Of a DNA stretch of 64,000 nt, positions 20,220-32,116 are shown one piece after another (positions within the stretch are counted from its first letter, which is position 1; each line of letters opens with the position of its first letter). Both the position numbers and the translations under genes were made by a program. Source of the stretch: Talaromyces rugulosus (Eukaryota > Ascomycota > Eurotiomycetes > Eurotiales > Trichocomaceae); NCBI RefSeq assembly GCF_013368755.1, contig NC_049563.1:2976001-3040000 (forward strand), written 5' to 3'. A model generated the notes under the pieces. It had not been told where the DNA came from. It made no database searches and saw nothing but the letters and a program-made list of their open reading frames with translations.

Positions 20220-21199
20220 TTAAGATTGGTAATGTTGGCTGAGTATGCTGTTGAGATCCTTCTTCCAAGCCTTGTCAGACCACCCATTCAGACTATCCGG
20301 GTACTGTGGCATTGTTCCAACCAAGAATGAATCGTGAGCAAGAGCTACGAAAACCTTACCCAGCTTCTCTAGAGTTCGTATCTTTTCAAGAGTCTCTCCT
20401 GCGACTTGTGGGTTCTTATGGAAGCATCGTCCCATGGGTCCCGAAGTCACACTCATAGGGCGATTTCCCACCAGCAACGAGCGGTGGTGGCAACAATCTC
20501 CTCCAAGAAATACCCATTCGTCCAGTCCCGTCAGCGCGAGGCCACCAAGATGTCCTGGCATATGTCCAGGAGTATCAATCAGGTAAAAACTGCCGTCCCC
20601 AAAAAAGTCGTATGCTCGATCAAACGGGCCCAGCGGCAGCCATTTCTCTACCTCAAAGCTGAGTTCATGGTACTTGGGATGTTGGACAAGTGCGCTAGAA
20701 AATGGTGATTTTGGATCAACTGGCCATCCTTCTCCATTTGCATCTTTGCTGCCTGGACCAGCGATCATATATGCATCTGGAAATTTAGTGCAATCTCCAA
20801 TGTGGTCAAAATGCAGATGGCTGAAGACGACCGAGTGAATGCTGGACGGTGACACCGGACCTCGGGAGAGGATATCAGTGGGATCTTCCGCAACAGTTGG
20901 CGAAATTACGTGAAAAAGGCTTCTTATGACTTCAGGAACCAGATTGAAGTCCTGACCTAATCAGCAGACGTTCGTCGCGAAAGGATATTGCGCACCTTGG
21001 TAAGACCTAGATCGAATAGAATATTTTTGCCAGAACGATGCTGAATGAGAAAGCTGAAATCTGGATAACGGTGCCTGGCCTTCATAATATCCTCGTCGCC
21101 ATCTTCGAAAAGCCATCGGTCTGGATGATGAAGCTGACCTGTGGCTAGGGCGTGAACCCTAACTGGCTGCACCCCATTGCTGGACGGAAGAGAAACCAT
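20220..21199 (-). CDS. metallo-beta-lactamase-fold hydrolase (lactonase-like)
   Basis: Two exons (20996-21199, 20220-20951) give 311 residues. The zinc motif VVFSHLHFDHIGDCTKF (HxHxDH) is clear, further metal ligands lie in IDTPGHMPGHLGGLAL and LGGDCCHHRSLL, and the late His lies in FVALAHDSFL. This arrangement resembles AttM/AiiA-type N-acyl homoserine lactonases and fungal lactonase-like hydrolases. HRYPDFSFLIQHRSGKNILF with DLGL after it is the usual N-terminal strand pair. It may hydrolyse a lactone or ester made in the cluster pathway; the actual substrate is unknown. CTCGGGGAAA at 21336-21345 lies about 140 bp upstream of the ATG. The intron GTGCGC..GGTCAG joins LTK to DFNLVPEV in frame. 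Confidence 0.87.
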
Positions 21200-22139
21200 G
21201 GCTAATTTCAGTTGGATTTTACACGAATGTATCGTAATCAATCAGGAAGTGGAGAGTGGTGAGAAGATAGATTCCCGATACGAATTTTCTTACAATGGTC
21301 CTAACTTAATTTTCTAGCCTACCTCTAGTTATCGGCTCGGGGAAAGGGGGTTAGGGTTTTCCATTCCACGGCTCAGCAAGATTGCACCCAAACCCCCGCA
21401 GCTCGGCTTGGGGGATGCGCCATCTTTCCGTCCCGCGGATCAGCTGGATTATCCCCGATACACCAAAACCCCCGGCGGGCATCTCAACACCTTTTGTGGC
21501 TAGAGGCTCAATCAAGAGCAGGATCTTGCAGCTCACTAACTTGATACAGCGCACTCTCGTATGTCTGTTTCTGTGTTTCTCTCAAGCTAACCCCAAATGT
21601 CCTTCAAATATTAATATACAGTATACGGTATATGAATATATTCCAGCAGTGTTAGATTTTGACAGCTGAGTTAGAGTAACTCACACCAACTGATTCAAAT
21701 AGAAATATATCAATGGCTAGTAGCGGCATGGTTCAAGTTTTTACCAAGTTATTTCGACCTAACTATATTAAGTGAGGCTTTATCGCCTTTGGTCACAGCA
21801 ACTTTTACCATCTTGGACTGCTTTAATACCGCATAAACCTTCAGCGGATAATGTTTCCCCTTTCATAATTCCTTCTCATTGTTCAGGAGGACTCAAGAGG
21901 CCGTTGGTATGTAATAATATTTCAATCTGTCATTGCAGTCAATATGATCCATGCGCAACAAGCCGGAATTGGTGTTTACTGTAACTTATGCAACGACATC
22001 GGTAATCTTTAATAGAGCTGCAAAAACAAATCAATCACCTATTTTCTAAGGTTGTGTGAGATGCTTCTAGTAGGTGGATTATGGGATGGAAAAACTTGTC
22101 ACATAGCTATCTACATCTAGCGTCCATTTACTGATGTGG
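21200..22139. other. intergenic, nothing recognised
   Basis: This spacer contains the promoter of the hydrolase (CTCGGGGAAA at 21336-21345) and a GC-rich stretch at 21340-21490, then AT-rich DNA around 21600-21720. No gene is supported. Confidence 0.4.
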
Positions 22140-23213
22140 CTACTGAAGATCCAGAACAACTCTCCCTTTGGCCTGCCCATCTTTCAACATTTCAAAAGCC
22201 TCTCCTGTCCTCTCCATCGGAAATAATTGGGTTTTAGGCGTTATGTCATGGAGTGCTGCAAAGTCCAAAGTATCTTGGATATCTTTCAGGCTGCTTGCAT
22301 TCACACCTGTTATGGTGTACCCGCCAGTGATTATGTCAATCAATTCAAGAGGCAAATAGCAGGAATCCGGTGGAAGGCCAATACAGACGAGAGTTCCTGC
22401 GGGTCCTAACATCTTAACCGCCTGTTCGTAAGATGAACGACTACTGGTTGGCACAAGCACTCCCTTTGCCCCACCACCTGTGATTTTGTGAACTTCATCT
22501 GGTGCATTGGCCGAAGTACGAAAGTCAATGAAATGATCAGCACCCAAGGACAAACAAAACTCCTTTTTGTCACCCGAGTCGATGCCAATGACTTTGATGC
22601 CCATTTTGTTTGCGAACTGGATTCCCAAATGACCCAGGCCGCCACCAGCACCGGAAATAACAATCCAGTCTCCTGATGAAGCTTTAGTCATCTTGATCCC
22701 ACGAAATATGGTAACCCCGGCACAAAGAAGAGGCCCTGACTTGTCGATCGAAAGGCTGTCTGGAATTTTAGGCGTGGTGAATGCCTGGCAAACAATGTAC
22801 TGCTGCAATGAGCCTGGGCAAGCAAGTCCGTAAACCTGCCTCTCACGACAAAGATGGTCGTTTCCTTCTTTGCAGTAATGACAGTGCCCGCAGACACTTC
22901 GTAGCCATTTTGTACCTACTCTGTCACCGACCTTTAGGTTGCTGACAGTGGCACCGATAGCAACGACATGGCCAACACCCTCGTGGCCGGGTGTGCAGTT
23001 GCCTCCCATCATGCCAAAACCTAGCTGATTCCATTCGCCATATGCGAAAGCAACGTCAGTGTGACATATACCGCTGTAGGATAGGCGAACGAGAACTTCA
23101 TCGTCACTGTATGTGGGAAGTTCGATCTCTTCGATAGAGAAGCTTGCATTTGGCCCAGCATCCTTGACGATGACAACTTTCTGTAGTTTCGGTAGAGACA
23201 TTTTTGCGTCCAT
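22140..23213 (-). CDS. zinc-dependent alcohol dehydrogenase (MDR family)
   Basis: An intronless 357-residue medium-chain dehydrogenase/reductase. Catalytic zinc ligands are Cys50 in GICHTDVAF, His77-Glu78 in PGHEGVGHVVAIG and Cys164 in LLCAGVTIFRGI. The structural zinc loop is CGHCHYCKEGNDHLC (Cys108, 111, 114 and 122). The Rossmann motif ISGAGGGLGHLGIQFA lies near 187-201. The order matches yeast-type ADH, which interconverts alcohols and aldehydes with NAD(H). Between an aldehyde dehydrogenase and a hydrolase in an aromatic cluster, a benzyl-alcohol-type substrate is plausible. MSLPKL four residues in may be the real start. Nothing is missing from the active site. Confidence 0.9.
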   Translation of the reverse strand: MDAKMSLPKLQKVVIVKDAGPNASFSIEEIELPTYSDDEVLVRLSYSGICHTDVAFAYGEWNQLGFGMMGGNCTPGHEGVGHVVAIGATVSNLKVGDRVGTKWLRSVCGHCHYCKEGNDHLCRERQVYGLACPGSLQQYIVCQAFTTPKIPDSLSIDKSGPLLCAGVTIFRGIKMTKASSGDWIVISGAGGGLGHLGIQFANKMGIKVIGIDSGDKKEFCLSLGADHFIDFRTSANAPDEVHKITGGGAKGVLVPTSSRSSYEQAVKMLGPAGTLVCIGLPPDSCYLPLELIDIITGGYTITGVNASSLKDIQDTLDFAALHDITPKTQLFPMERTGEAFEMLKDGQAKGRVVLDLQ

Positions 23214-23926
23214 CTAAAAAAAATTCTGGAATCCTGGTATATGCTTCCCAATATATCATTCATCACTAGTTAGACAAAACTCGACTCGAAAGAGAGGTCA
23301 GGACTTTACCATGACTCTCGCGGAAATCTCGGAAGAAGGTTGAGACTCTTCGGGGGACGAGTCACCATCCGCCCGGACAGTGGTAGGAAACGATCCGCCG
23401 ACTGAAAATGGATTTCCGTGAGATAGGCTCGGATATACTGGTTTAGTACCTTGTCACCGGAAGTGTCATGCAGCGCATTGTATCTGGGGGAAGAGATCAC
23501 GGTAAAGAAATCAGCAAAGTCGCACTAATTTCCTGCCCTTGCTGCCATTCTAAGGGAATTTCTTTCTCGATGCCAATATTTTGGACCTAAGAAGGTCGGC
23601 GATATCCGTCATTAAAGCTTGTATCTTTCCATATAGAGCAAATGCAAAGAACAGCAAAATATTCTATGTATCCTCACTTTGCTCATGCTTCGAGACGTTC
23701 TGGTGCCAGCGTATATCCCTAGTAAGAGAGAAGGTCAAATCTACGAGTAATACTCGAACGTTCGGTTTACAGACCAACTCTAACAGTTTCTCCCTCAATG
23801 CAATATTGGCGCTAAGGGTTCAACACACTATGCCATCTATAGTAACCAGTTGTTGTTTGTTTATTTGGGCTTAATCACATAGAAGATCGTAGCTCAGAAT
23901 AGATTTGTTTTGTTCATGAACAATAC
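23214..23926. other. intergenic, promoter of the alcohol dehydrogenase
   Basis: No supported gene. The stretch 23330-23440 is rich in CGG/CCG triplets and contains CGGATATACTGG (near 23430), a relative of the GATATAC motif found in two other cluster promoters. Confidence 0.35.
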
Positions 23927-25475
23927 TCATGGACGTAAAAACACATGCTTATTGAACATGAATTCTTCGACTCCATATCCTCCACCATTGCTCCCCCATC
24001 CGGAACCCTTATACCCTGTCACCGGAGTCGTCGAGGTCACATTCAAAGTAAACGCATTGACTTGAACCTGTCCAAAGTCAAGATTACGCGCCAATTTCAA
24101 CGCTCTGGCATAATCCTTTGTGAATATCGACGCCGAAAGCCCATATTCAGTGCTATTCGCAACCTTTACGGCCTCCTCGTCGGTACAGAAAGTCGAAAAT
24201 GATGCAGCAGGCCCCCAAATTTCCTCTCTATTGATGCGTGACTTGGAATTGATGTTTGATACAATACATGGCTGAAGAGAAGAACGACCGACCATTTCAT
24301 TCTCGCCAATAATAACTTCGGCACCCTCGACTACAGCCTCAGAAATGAGGTCGTGTGTTCTTTGGGCGCTTTCAGAAGTGATAGCATGTCCTGCAGGGGT
24401 TGCCTTCACAGCTTTGACGAGTTCTTCCAGGAATGCATCCTTAATCTTGTCTTGGACAAGAATTCTTTCGGTGCCGAAACAGACTTGGCCATGGTGGATG
24501 AATGCTAGACATATGTTCAGATGCAGTACTCAGAAAACCAGTCAAGCTTCTTACCTCCGAGAACACACTTCTCCGCTGCTAGTGTAAGGTCCGCGTCTTC
24601 TAGAACTATAGCCGGACTCTGGTCGCCGAGTTCCATTAGGATAGGCTTGAGGTGTTTTGCAGCCACGCTGCCAATGATCTTTCCGACATGCGGGCTGCCA
24701 ATAAACTCGATCTTTCTAAGAGAAGGGTGACTGATGACAGTTTCTGTGACGGCAGCTGCATCCTTCCGAGAGCTCTGGATTTGATTCAGCACACCGTCTG
24801 GTAATCCTGCCTCCTTGAATACTTCTAGAATTAGTTGATGTGACCACGGGGATAGCTCTGATGCTTTCAAAATGAGTGTACAGCCTGCAGCAAGCGCAGC
24901 ACTGATTCCTCGACAAGCCATGATCATAGGTGCATTCCAGCTGGCGTAACTAGTATGAGCAAATATCACGTAATTTTATTTAGTCTTGGTGGGGAATCTT
25001 ACGGTGGAATAATCATGACAACACCCACCGGCTCTTTGAAAACAAGAGACAAATTATCAGGGTCATCGGGGGGTGGAATCTTGCCACCAAGAGTCATTCC
25101 AGTAGCAGCATTTTGCCGAATCATTGTTGCCGCCAACGAACAGTCGAATGGGGGCCAGTGATCGTCGCTGCTCGTCTCAATGGTGACTCGCTTCGTAGCT
25201 TCGCTAGCCTTGCTCTGAAGGATGTCTGCTGCTCGGTTGAGGATGTCTCGACGCTCAGTCATTGGAACCCTCTTCCATAACTTGAAAGCTTGAGCCGCGG
25301 CTTCCACCGCCCTGATCGCGACGTCGACAGTCGCACTCTGAGCATAATGCACCGTCTTTCCAGTTTTGCCTTCAATGACAGCAAAATTCTGCGTGTCAGG
25401 TAGTGATACTGCTTCTCCATTTATCACGCATGGCACTACCATGCCGGAGGCGGATTTTTGGCTGTACATTGTCAA
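23927..25475 (-). CDS. aldehyde dehydrogenase, salicylaldehyde/benzaldehyde dehydrogenase-like
   Basis: Three exons (25003-25475, 24555-24949, 23927-24504) give 481 residues. Features are WNAPMIMACRGISAALAAGC with the catalytic Asn, FIGSPHVGKIIGSVAAKHLK, MELGDQSPAIVLEDADL with the general-base Glu, and HHGQVCFGTERI with the nucleophilic Cys. EEIWGPAASF is present and the tail GYKGSGWGSNGGGYGVEEFM is aromatic-ALDH-like. The SWNAP and HHGQVC forms resemble bacterial and fungal salicylaldehyde/vanillin dehydrogenases. It is a second ALDH in the cluster, next to the alcohol dehydrogenase and divergent from the FAD hydroxylase. It probably makes a hydroxybenzoate from its aldehyde, the substrate for that hydroxylase; the specificity is inferred. 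Confidence 0.88.
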
Positions 25476-26006
25476 GAGTCTTTACCACTAGGCTTGGAAG
25501 CGTTGTTTTGGTGTTTAGTTCTCAAGTCACCAGGATCTTGATAATGCGATCATCGTGCATGAGAATTTGCCACTATTTATGCAGCCCACCTTTCTACAGG
25601 ATCCAGGTGGGAGAGCAGCGCTTTGCCACAGCTTCCCCGCTAGGGGACAGAACGGCTTAACCACACTACGAGCTCGACGACAACAAGTCTAGAATTTGGA
25701 GCTTCGGTGCAACTCTCGGGTATCCGAAAATACACCGGCCAGGAGTTATTAATACCCTTGAAAGTTTATTTCGTGACAAATGTCCTCGCGGAAACCGGTC
25801 AGAGTCAATATCAACCGAACCGGTACGGTATTGGCAGCCGTTCCCCGGGTTGTGGAAGTGAACCCGACATTAAACCGCTTACGGGTAAGTGCTAGTGGTG
25901 ATTTTGAATCATTTTGTACTTATTTGGCTTGAATAGGCCGAGAATCTGCAGTCATTTCTCGAAACTGTTTCATTGTACTGAACACATAGCGGAAAATAAC
26001 GCCCAA
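25476..26006. promoter_or_regulatory. divergent promoter of aldehyde dehydrogenase and FAD hydroxylase
   Basis: This 531-bp spacer contains two copies of TTCCCCG, the reverse complement of CGGGGAA, at 25633-25639 and 25841-25847, and several CCG/CGG triplets between 25780 and 25880. No gene is supported. Confidence 0.45.
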
Positions 26007-27582
26007 ATGGCGGGTATTAATCATGTCAATGGTACTCCTGCAAGTTGATCCGAGGGCATGGAGATCAAGCTGACTTGTCTTTAGGTGCTGGTAAAACCGA
26101 GGGGCATCATAAAACTCAACAGCCTCTAAAGATCATCATTGTGGGAGCAGGTATTGCAGGTCTAGCGCTAGCTGGACTGGTAGGGCGTTCCGGACACGAA
26201 GTCATCGTCCTCGAAGCAGCACCGAAAATCGCAGAGGTTGGCGCCGGTATAACGTGCGCCCCTAATCTTTCACGTTTGCTCAGCAGATGGGGGCTCGATA
26301 GCCGCTTGAAAAAGCACGTTGATTCACTCACTCATGTCAATCTGAGGCGGTGGGAAGGTGGTCAGTTTCTCGGTGCAGCGCCTCTCATGCCCCAAGCACA
26401 AGTCAGGCATGGTGCTCCCCAATATGTGATCCATCGCGCAGAATTACACAAAGCACTGATGGAGGAAGCTGAAAACGTGGCTGAAATCCGTGTCAATAGC
26501 ATGGTCGTCTCGGTCGATTTTGACAAGCCTTCGGTGACGTTGCTGGATGGAACTATTCATGAGGCGGACTTAATTGTCGGCGCAGACGGTTGGTTCAGGA
26601 CGCTTTGCTACGAGGACATTGCTGAAAATATTAGGAATGAAGTCTCTTTGTCGAAAACTGATCTATGAGAAGCTTGGGTTGGTAGATAAAGCGACTCCGA
26701 CCGGAGATGCTGCATTTAGAGCCTGCATCCCTCTGGAAAATGTGACCGATCCTGAACTTCGGGCTTTTGTGACGGAGCCCGTGGCGACAAGGTGGATGGG
26801 CGAAGGGAGACATATTCAAGCATATCCTATCCGACAGGGAAATCTTTACAACATGGTTTGCATGGTTCTATTCTCTTGAGTGTGATTACATGTACTGACT
26901 GTGGCTGGAAGGTTTTGTGTCACCCAGACCCCCAGATTACGGAGGAATCTTGGACAACTAAAGCATCCAAACAGAGTATCCTGGATCAGTTCGGTTCATG
27001 GGATCCGCATTACTTGCAAAAGCTGATAGATCTCATACCGGATGATAATGTTATGGTGTGGCACTTGTACCAACATGACCCGCTGCCTACATGGGTAATG
27101 GGTAAAGTGGTCTTGCTCGGAGACGCCTGTCACCCTATGCTACCGTACGTCGCACAAGGAGCTGCGCAAGCTGTTGAGGACGTTGCGGTCCTCCATTTGG
27201 CGTTAGATCGGATCTCAACGAAGGATGATCTGCAAGTCCTCTTGAAAACATACGAGCTGGCTCGCAGACCGAGAGCAGAGCATATCATGAGTGTGGCTGG
27301 CAATAACCGAACTGTCTTGCATCTTCCTGATGGGCCTGAACAACAAGAAAGAGACACGAAGTTCAAGGCCGTGACGGAAGGAAGCGAGAATCCAGACCTC
27401 TTGGGCGATGTTAAAACACAAAGGTTTTTGTGGGATCATGACCCGGAAAAGGCATTCCTTGATGTTGCCGAAGGTAAGTTCACACTCGCACTTTTTAAGT
27501 TATCGTATTGTGCTAACTCTCTTGATTAGACTTAATTCAGCAAGCACGCAAGCATTATACAGACCATGGGCTGTATCATTGA
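26007..27582 (+). CDS. FAD-dependent aromatic hydroxylase (salicylate/3-hydroxybenzoate hydroxylase-like)
   Basis: Five exons (26007-26043, 26085-26588, 26635-26855, 26912-27473, 27530-27582) give 458 residues. Group A flavoprotein monooxygenase motifs are present: the ADP-binding IIIVGAGIAGLALAGLVGRS with EVIVLEAAP, the DG motif DLIVGADGMKSLCRK restored by splicing, and the GD motif VVLLGDACHPMLPYVAQGAA followed by QAVEDVAVL. These enzymes hydroxylate phenolic acids with NAD(P)H and O2. Next to gentisate dioxygenase, the likely product is gentisate from 3-hydroxybenzoate or salicylate, although the family alone cannot separate 1-, 5- and 6-hydroxylation. The first exon (MAGINHVNGTPA) and a 41-bp intron are supported by frame and a CTGAC branch site. 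Confidence 0.88.
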
Positions 27583-28058
27583 GTGTCAAACTTTTCGATC
27601 TGCTTCTGTCCGTGATACAACTGGGATGTTTATATTGCCAGAGTGTTTTCTAACAGTCCAGAAAAGACTGCATAGAATAAATAACAAAATTATGGTACTA
27701 ATAAATATACACTAAGCTTTATACATGATAAATACTAAGATATTTTATACATTTTGAAAAGGATATACTACATTAATATTTATATAAAAAGTAAAAATGA
27801 AATTAATAAAACTTTTTACTTGAAGGTTGAAATATTTTAGTATTATTATATTATTAATTAAATATAATAATATTATATCTATTCATAATATAAATTTCAT
27901 TTATTTAACTCTATAAAGTAACTTAGATATCAAATTTATATTACTTTAGTCTTAGAAACAATCAGTATTGTAGCTTGTTTTGTTTTGCTAGCAATACCTA
28001 ACACCGTGACCGTGATGATAATAACGGTATGTTCGATCTGCTACCTTTATTGTGCGGA
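27583..28058. other. AT-rich spacer
   Basis: The stretch 27660-27960 is very AT-rich with TA/AT steps and no coding potential. It may be a repeat-induced-point-mutation relic or simply the terminator region of two convergent genes. Confidence 0.5.
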
Positions 28059-29784
28059 TTAAGCATTTCCAGTCCTCTCAACACGCTTCAGCCTTACATT
28101 CAAGGCGCCCTTGTCCCAAAATGATAAAATCTTCTGCTTGTTCCATGCATAACTTTCTGGCATTAACTCCAGATCAAAATTCCATAGAACGCGGGTGAGT
28201 ATCAATCGCATTTCTACGTATGCGAGGCTAGAAAGTAATCAGTATTGTGTCAAGAGTTTCGAAGCAGCCTGGAATCGTACTTTTTTCCGAGACAATTACG
28301 AGGACCAAACTGGAAAGGCTGCAGAACCTCTTTGACATCGTTATCGAAGCGTGGATCGTTGAGCCAACGCTCTGGGATGAAGTCATCCGGATAGGCAAAG
28401 TTGCGACTCGAATGATAAGAAGCCCAATGCGGCACTGACACAACAGTCTAGATAGTGTCAGTCATGAGTATACAAGAGAGTCACGAATTCTTAACTTACA
28501 CCTTCTGGCATCCAGTAACCGTCTACAGTGGACCCTCCAGGTGGAGATATTCGACCCAGACCTCCTGGTGATGGTGGGTAAATCCGAAGACCTTCATTGA
28601 GAACAGCAAGTAGATACTTCAGATTGTTCACCGATATGGAATTGATCTCTTCCTCTTTCATGAATGTTGAACGAATTTCTTGTACTAAAGTCTGGTAAAT
28701 TTTAGGATTCCTCAGCAACCAGTATGTTGTGCCACTAAGGAGTGTCGCAGTTGTCTCGCTACCAGCGAGGATCAAAATGTTACTATTTTCACCAATTTCG
28801 TCAACAGTCATACCCTTCTCATCGTTATAGCGCAGAATGTAGGTCATGAAGTCGTCCCTATCAGTCCTTCCGCTTTCAAGCCGCTTCTTTGCCTTCTCAA
28901 AACTTAGTCGCAGGTGATCGACCTGACTGGTGATAAGACTGCGTGGAATGAACTGTCGGAGAAGAGGAGCAACGATTGGTAATCGTCTTATTGCCTGATT
29001 GAATACAGCAAGTCGGAAGCCGTCAAATAACTTCGCAACCCAGGGATGATAGCCTCCAGCTTCAAGGCAACCAAAAGGCTCACCGAATGCCAAATCTCCT
29101 ATGATGTCAAAGGTGGTGAAGTTGTACCATTGAACCATATTTGCAGCCCTTTTAGACTCAGCTTCTACTGCTAGCTTACTGATCAGAAGATTGAGGTAAC
29201 CGTTTAGTATATCTTCTTGGCTACGGAGGGCTTTTTCTGAGAAGGCGTGGGAGAGTAGACGCCGTTGGCGACTGTGGTCAACATCATTTGCCAACAAAAT
29301 ATTGTCAGCCGCTGTTAGAGAACTCCGGTAAAGACGCTTGTCCTTCTGGAAAGAGAGTTGTCCGGCCTTCTTGTGACCGTATATTGTATGCCACGCTGTG
29401 GGTGTTATATATGATACGTCGTGGGGTGTAAAGCGTACAGCAGGGCCATAGACGTCGTGGAGTTTTTTTACGATGAATGGCCAGTGTCCTGAGAGGAGCC
29501 CGGCAATATATGGTAGACTCGAAGCTGCATAAAGTCGCGGCCCCGGGACCTTTGCCAGTGGGTGAAAGAAAGCATTATATATACATTTTGCAGCAACGGC
29601 AAGGAATATCTGCAGAAAGTTGTCAGCCGCATGGCTGTTTTCGTGGGCAGAGAAGTACGCTCTCGTTCGATTGGACAATAGTTTGACTCAATTGAATTTA
29701 AAGGGAGACCCTTACAAGCAGTATAGTCAAGCCGATGAGACCAAATGCACTGTCGAGAGCGAAAGGCAGAACAATTGAAGCCAT
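28059..29784 (-). CDS. cytochrome P450 monooxygenase (first)
   Basis: Four exons (29716-29784, 28500-29609, 28281-28447, 28059-28227) give 504 residues. An N-terminal membrane anchor (LIGLTILLIFLAVAAKCIY) leads to a proline-rich hinge, HPLAKVPGPRLYA. The I-helix is NSNILILAGSETTATLL, the K-helix is LNEGLRIYPPSPG (ExxR), and the heme loop FQFGPRNCLGKNLAYVEMRL contains the Cys ligand. The general pattern resembles CYP65-type fungal P450s such as the isotrichodermin C-15 hydroxylase family. Within the cluster it may hydroxylate a ring or a methyl group of the aromatic substrate. TTCCCCG at 30087-30093 lies about 300 bp upstream. All junctions were checked by reading frame; the protein appears intact. 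Confidence 0.9.
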
Positions 29785-30463
29785 TGTGAAAATAGCTAAC
29801 TCATGTAGTTACCCCGAATACGAGAGTCAAAATGTCAGAAATGTTTAACAACGAATATAATGGATAAAGTCTCCATTTAAAAGACTGAACGATCTTCCGC
29901 TCTTACCAACTCTGCATCGGGGCTGAAGTATGCGAGCCGGAGACACCGGGGATGGAGCGGGAAGTTAGGACCGTCCGGCTATAGGAAATTTAAATGAGGG
30001 GTGAATCAACAGCGCAGCCCTTGCGGAATGTTAACCAAAGGTTGAGCTACTCAAGGAAAAACTCTAACTTAATGGTATCTCCAAATTTCCCCGCATAGGA
30101 CCAAATGTAAGCACTCAATAATCACCTCCGCGTGTTGATATCTATGCCGTCAAATAAGTCAATTGTAAACACTCCAACGCCCCAACGCTCCAGATCAGTC
30201 GACTATGGTTGGTAGTACCAATTTACCAACCGGTAGCCAAGTATACAGCACAAATATATACTGTAGATCAAAATAATACGGGAGCTCTTTCTAAGGAATG
30301 AGAAATTTCGCGGAAATATAGTTTGATGCACTTAATTCTAAAGCTATCCAGAACCGTGTGTTACGAGTACATGATCACATTTACATTTTGCTTGAAGGCC
30401 ATTATCCAGCACAATTTCCTGAACTCACGATTTTGATCAGTCGATACAATCGACCCCTCAAGC
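29785..30463. other. intergenic between the two P450 genes
   Basis: No gene. It includes the promoter of the first P450 with several CGG/CCG triplets at 29930-29990 and TTCCCCG at 30087-30093. Confidence 0.4.
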
Positions 30464-32116
30464 TTATCGCTTGACTGGTATAGGCTTAACCACAAATTTA
30501 GCATCCCAAGGCCCTGCAGCACCCCGATCCTTTTGTCTCATCATCTCATCAGTCATGCATGGATCAATCTCAACATCATACTGCTGATACAAATGCGCGA
30601 GTGTCAAATGCATGCCAATATCCGCCAAATGTTTACCAATGCAATTTCTAGGTCCATGGCCAAAAGGCTTTGACATACCTCTCATCTCAGCGTTAGGGTT
30701 CAACCATCTTTCTGGTATAAACTCAAGAGGATCAGGAAATATCTTGGCGTCACGGTGAGTTGCATAAGACACGGTAGCGACAACAACACCCTTCGGGACG
30801 AAGTGGTCACCGATTTGTTTACCAGGGGAAACTCGTGGAAAGCCTACGTTGAATGGACCCCGTATTCTCAGAGTCTCTTCAATGCATGCATTAAGGTATG
30901 GCTAGACAGCATCTATTAGTGTCGTAAAACTTGAAACAACAAGTTTCTAACGTACCAGTTTTGAGGCCTGTTCATATGTAGGCATCTGTTCAGGGTCAGG
31001 GAACGCTGTGCGAATTTCATCGACCAACTTCTTCATCACCTCTGGTCTCTTGCCGCACTCCCACATCAAGTACATAGATGTGATAGCGGTAGTGTCACTA
31101 CCAGCAAGCAAGAAAATGACGGTATTCTCCACCAGCTCTTCAAAGGAGAGCTTGCTCCCTCCGGTTTCATCATCTCTAGCATCGATTAGGTTGCGCAGAA
31201 AGGTGCCTTTAGCAAAACTATCACCCTGCATCTCGAGCTGTGTTTTAAACTCGCGGACAGTCCTTTGAACGAATCTCACTAACTTGTCGAGTCCACGGTA
31301 GGCGTCTTGGATTTTGGGAATCGGGACGTATTTCAAGTAGGGGAAAAACGATTGTACAGGAATGACGACAAAACTATAAAGATGAATCAGATCAACATTG
31401 TGTAAGATTAAAAAGAAACGGTTTGTGGCTTACAAGCAATCCATGTCTTGATGGCTGATCTCTCCACGTCCTGAGACAGAATCGAACGAGGTTCCGAAAC
31501 TAAAGAAGCTCGAGATGTCGAGAAAATGACACATCATCTTACTAAAGATATCCACAGACTCCCCCTTTGCCGCAGCAGGTTTGAAAACCACATCGTCAAG
31601 TACCTCAACCCTTTTCTTTACAAGAGTTTCATCCTTGAGGAGGGCGTTAAGGGAGAAAGCATGCGAGAGCAGACGGCGAACTCGGGCATGCTCTTTCTTG
31701 CCTTTCTCGTTGAGCACACTGGTGGCTCCAGTGGCGCTCAGGTGATCGTAGAAAATTGACTCTTTTGTACAAGGAGCGGAGCTCTGGCCGTATATATCCA
31801 CCCAAGACTTCGCGTCAGAAAAGAAAAGTTGGTTTGTGGAGGCCCGAACCGGGCTACCGTACGTTTTCAACATGTCGTATTGCCAGTATACTCGTGTCAT
31901 CTTGAACATGGCCACCATGGGATAGATGTCGGTGAACTTGCTGAGGAATGGGCCAGGATATTTCGCAAGAGGGTGGAACCAGACTCGGTAGATGATGATG
32001 GAGAGCACGTAAATGGCGGGCAGTGTCCATAATGCTGTGACGATGTCCAGGGACTGAAATTGATTTAGCATTGCAATAACCGCCATGTTTGCCTTGAATA
32101 AAACGAAACAGTTCAT
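30464..32116 (-). CDS. cytochrome P450 monooxygenase (second)
   Basis: Three exons (31434-32116, 30956-31373, 30464-30901) give 512 residues from the first ATG; an ATG ten codons in (32086) is an alternative start giving 502. A membrane anchor (TLPAIYVLSIIIYRVWF) is followed by HPLAKYPGPFLSK. The I-helix is VIFLLAGSDTTAITSMYL, the K-helix is CIEETLRIRGPF (ExxR), and the heme loop is FGHGPRNCIGKHLADIGMHL. It differs clearly from the first P450, so it is not a recent tandem duplicate. It is divergent from the aldo/keto reductase with 350 bp between starts. Two P450s in an aromatic cluster would fit stepwise oxidation of a methylphenol, an inference. Confidence 0.9.

Noticed and set aside
23306..23500. 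Short ORF upstream of the alcohol dehydrogenase
   Set aside because: No recognisable sequence; it lies in the probable promoter.
28059..32116. The two P450 genes as a recent tandem duplication
   Set aside because: Their anchors, I-helix surroundings and exon structures differ too much.
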